A stretch of 5,692 nucleotides of DNA from CAZPLZ01 sp964587525 (GTDB taxonomy: Bacteria; Oederibacteriota; CAKKQC01), in contig CAZPLZ010000194.1 in the NCBI GenBank assembly GCA_964587525.1, forward strand, positions 1 to 5,692, written 5' to 3'. Shown one piece after another: positions 5,098 to 5,692 of this stretch. Position 1 is the first letter of the stretch, and each line of letters begins with the position of its first letter. Under the pieces are notes generated by a model. That model did no database searches and was not told the DNA's origin. It was given only the letters and a program-made list of their open reading frames with translations. Both the position numbers and the translations under genes were made by a program.

Positions 5098-5692
5098 ATG
5101 CTGTTTCATTCCACCCGGAGACCTGTCAGCCTGTTTGACCGGCGGCGGCGCAGCCGTCTGTCAGGTAAGACACTGCTGCGCTACGCCGCCGTAGTGGTTG
5201 CAGTTATCCTGACCATCTGGGCGATCAGAGGCCCAGTGGCCTTCTACTCTGCTTTGTATGAGGGCCGGCAGGCTATCTCCCGGCAGGATTTTGCCCAAGC
5301 CCGGCAAGCCTTCGAACGGGCCTGGGAACTGAAACCCGAACATCCGTACGTCCTGGACGGCGCAGGGTTGCTCTTCTTGCACGAGCAGGCCGCTGACTGG
5401 AGGGCCAAGGCACGGGAAAATTACACGAATGCCATCGCCAAAGGGTTGAGGAGCAATCCGTTCATCAACCATGTCAAGGAGGCACGGCACCTCTTGGACG
5501 CCGGGCGCTACGAGCAAGCGGAAGTCGAGCTGGAGCACACGCTGGCCCTGTTCCCAAAAAACGCCACAGCGAATCTCCTCGCCGGCCACTTCCTGTATGC
5601 GCGGGGACATTTGAAAAAAGCCATTGACCAGTACCAGAAAGCTCTGCCCCTGAAGCCCGGCTCGGCAGAAATCCAGAACGCAATTACCCGGA
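5098..5692 (+). CDS. Membrane-anchored TPR-repeat protein (partial, runs off the right edge)
   Basis: The frame is open from the ATG at 5098 to the window end: 198 complete codons plus one base, no stop. The N-terminus is arginine-rich (RRRRSR at 15-20), followed by a transmembrane segment at about 29-43 (rich in V, A, I, L). By the positive-inside rule the rest should lie in the periplasm. It then carries TPR-like helical pairs at about 51-80 (FAQARQAFERAWELKP at the end), 86-121 (degenerate), 125-155 (AGRYEQAEVELEHTLALFP) and 157-187 (GHLKKAIDQYQKALPLKPG). TPRs are protein-protein interaction scaffolds, and the partner and pathway cannot be told from this fragment. No in-frame ATG, GTG or TTG occurs between the upstream stop at 5047-5049 and 5098, and later candidates would cut into or past the membrane segment, so the start is well fixed despite lacking a Shine-Dalgarno. 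It is divergent from the recA group. Reverse-strand frames across 5161-5683 are shadows of it. Confidence 0.85.
   Translation, partial: MLFHSTRRPVSLFDRRRRSRLSGKTLLRYAAVVVAVILTIWAIRGPVAFYSALYEGRQAISRQDFAQARQAFERAWELKPEHPYVLDGAGLLFLHEQAADWRAKARENYTNAIAKGLRSNPFINHVKEARHLLDAGRYEQAEVELEHTLALFPKNATANLLAGHFLYARGHLKKAIDQYQKALPLKPGSAEIQNAITR

Noticed and set aside
5161..5683. Two minus-strand open frames (149 and 69 codons) opposite the TPR gene
   Set aside because: The plus strand here encodes a clear transmembrane plus TPR protein. The reverse frames show no family features.

Overview
The window reads as ordinary, moderately GC-rich bacterial chromosome from a Gram-negative (two-membrane) organism. 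One gene is housekeeping (recA), one encodes a probable outer-membrane beta-barrel protein with a signal peptide, and one an AsmA-type envelope protein. The style (recA next to AsmA-like and TPR genes, no recX) makes me think of Nitrospirota or a deltaproteobacterial-type lineage. That is an inference from general impression, and a recA phylogeny would decide it. I see no transposase, integrase, CRISPR array, tRNA or rRNA.

Layout, right to left on the minus strand: a small predicted outer-membrane protein (4372-4926), recA (3261-4313), an AsmA-family protein (1003-3264) and a family 2 type glycosyltransferase (30-926). All point the same way, with gaps of 58 nt, a 4-nt overlap and 76 nt, so they probably form one operon. 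A perfect hairpin just after the glycosyltransferase stop (4-26) may end it. Going right, a divergent intergenic region (about 4991-5097) separates this group from a plus-strand gene starting at 5098 and running off the right edge. It encodes a membrane-anchored TPR protein.

Three of the minus-strand genes point at the cell envelope: an outer-membrane protein, an AsmA-like protein (a family linked to lipid transport and outer-membrane homeostasis) and a glycosyltransferase. recA sits in the middle and its stop codon overlaps the start of the AsmA-like gene. No LexA-type SOS box is evident upstream of recA.

Most of the unexplained structure is regulatory. The TPR gene has a perfect TATAAT only 6 nt before its ATG, which predicts a leaderless mRNA, and an operator-like dyad sits where a -35 box should be. 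The start of the outer-membrane protein is ambiguous, because the best Shine-Dalgarno/ATG pair lies in a different frame. Two 5' leaders (recA and the glycosyltransferase) carry hairpins containing the same ten bases. I do not see convincing evidence of a new defence or mobile system.
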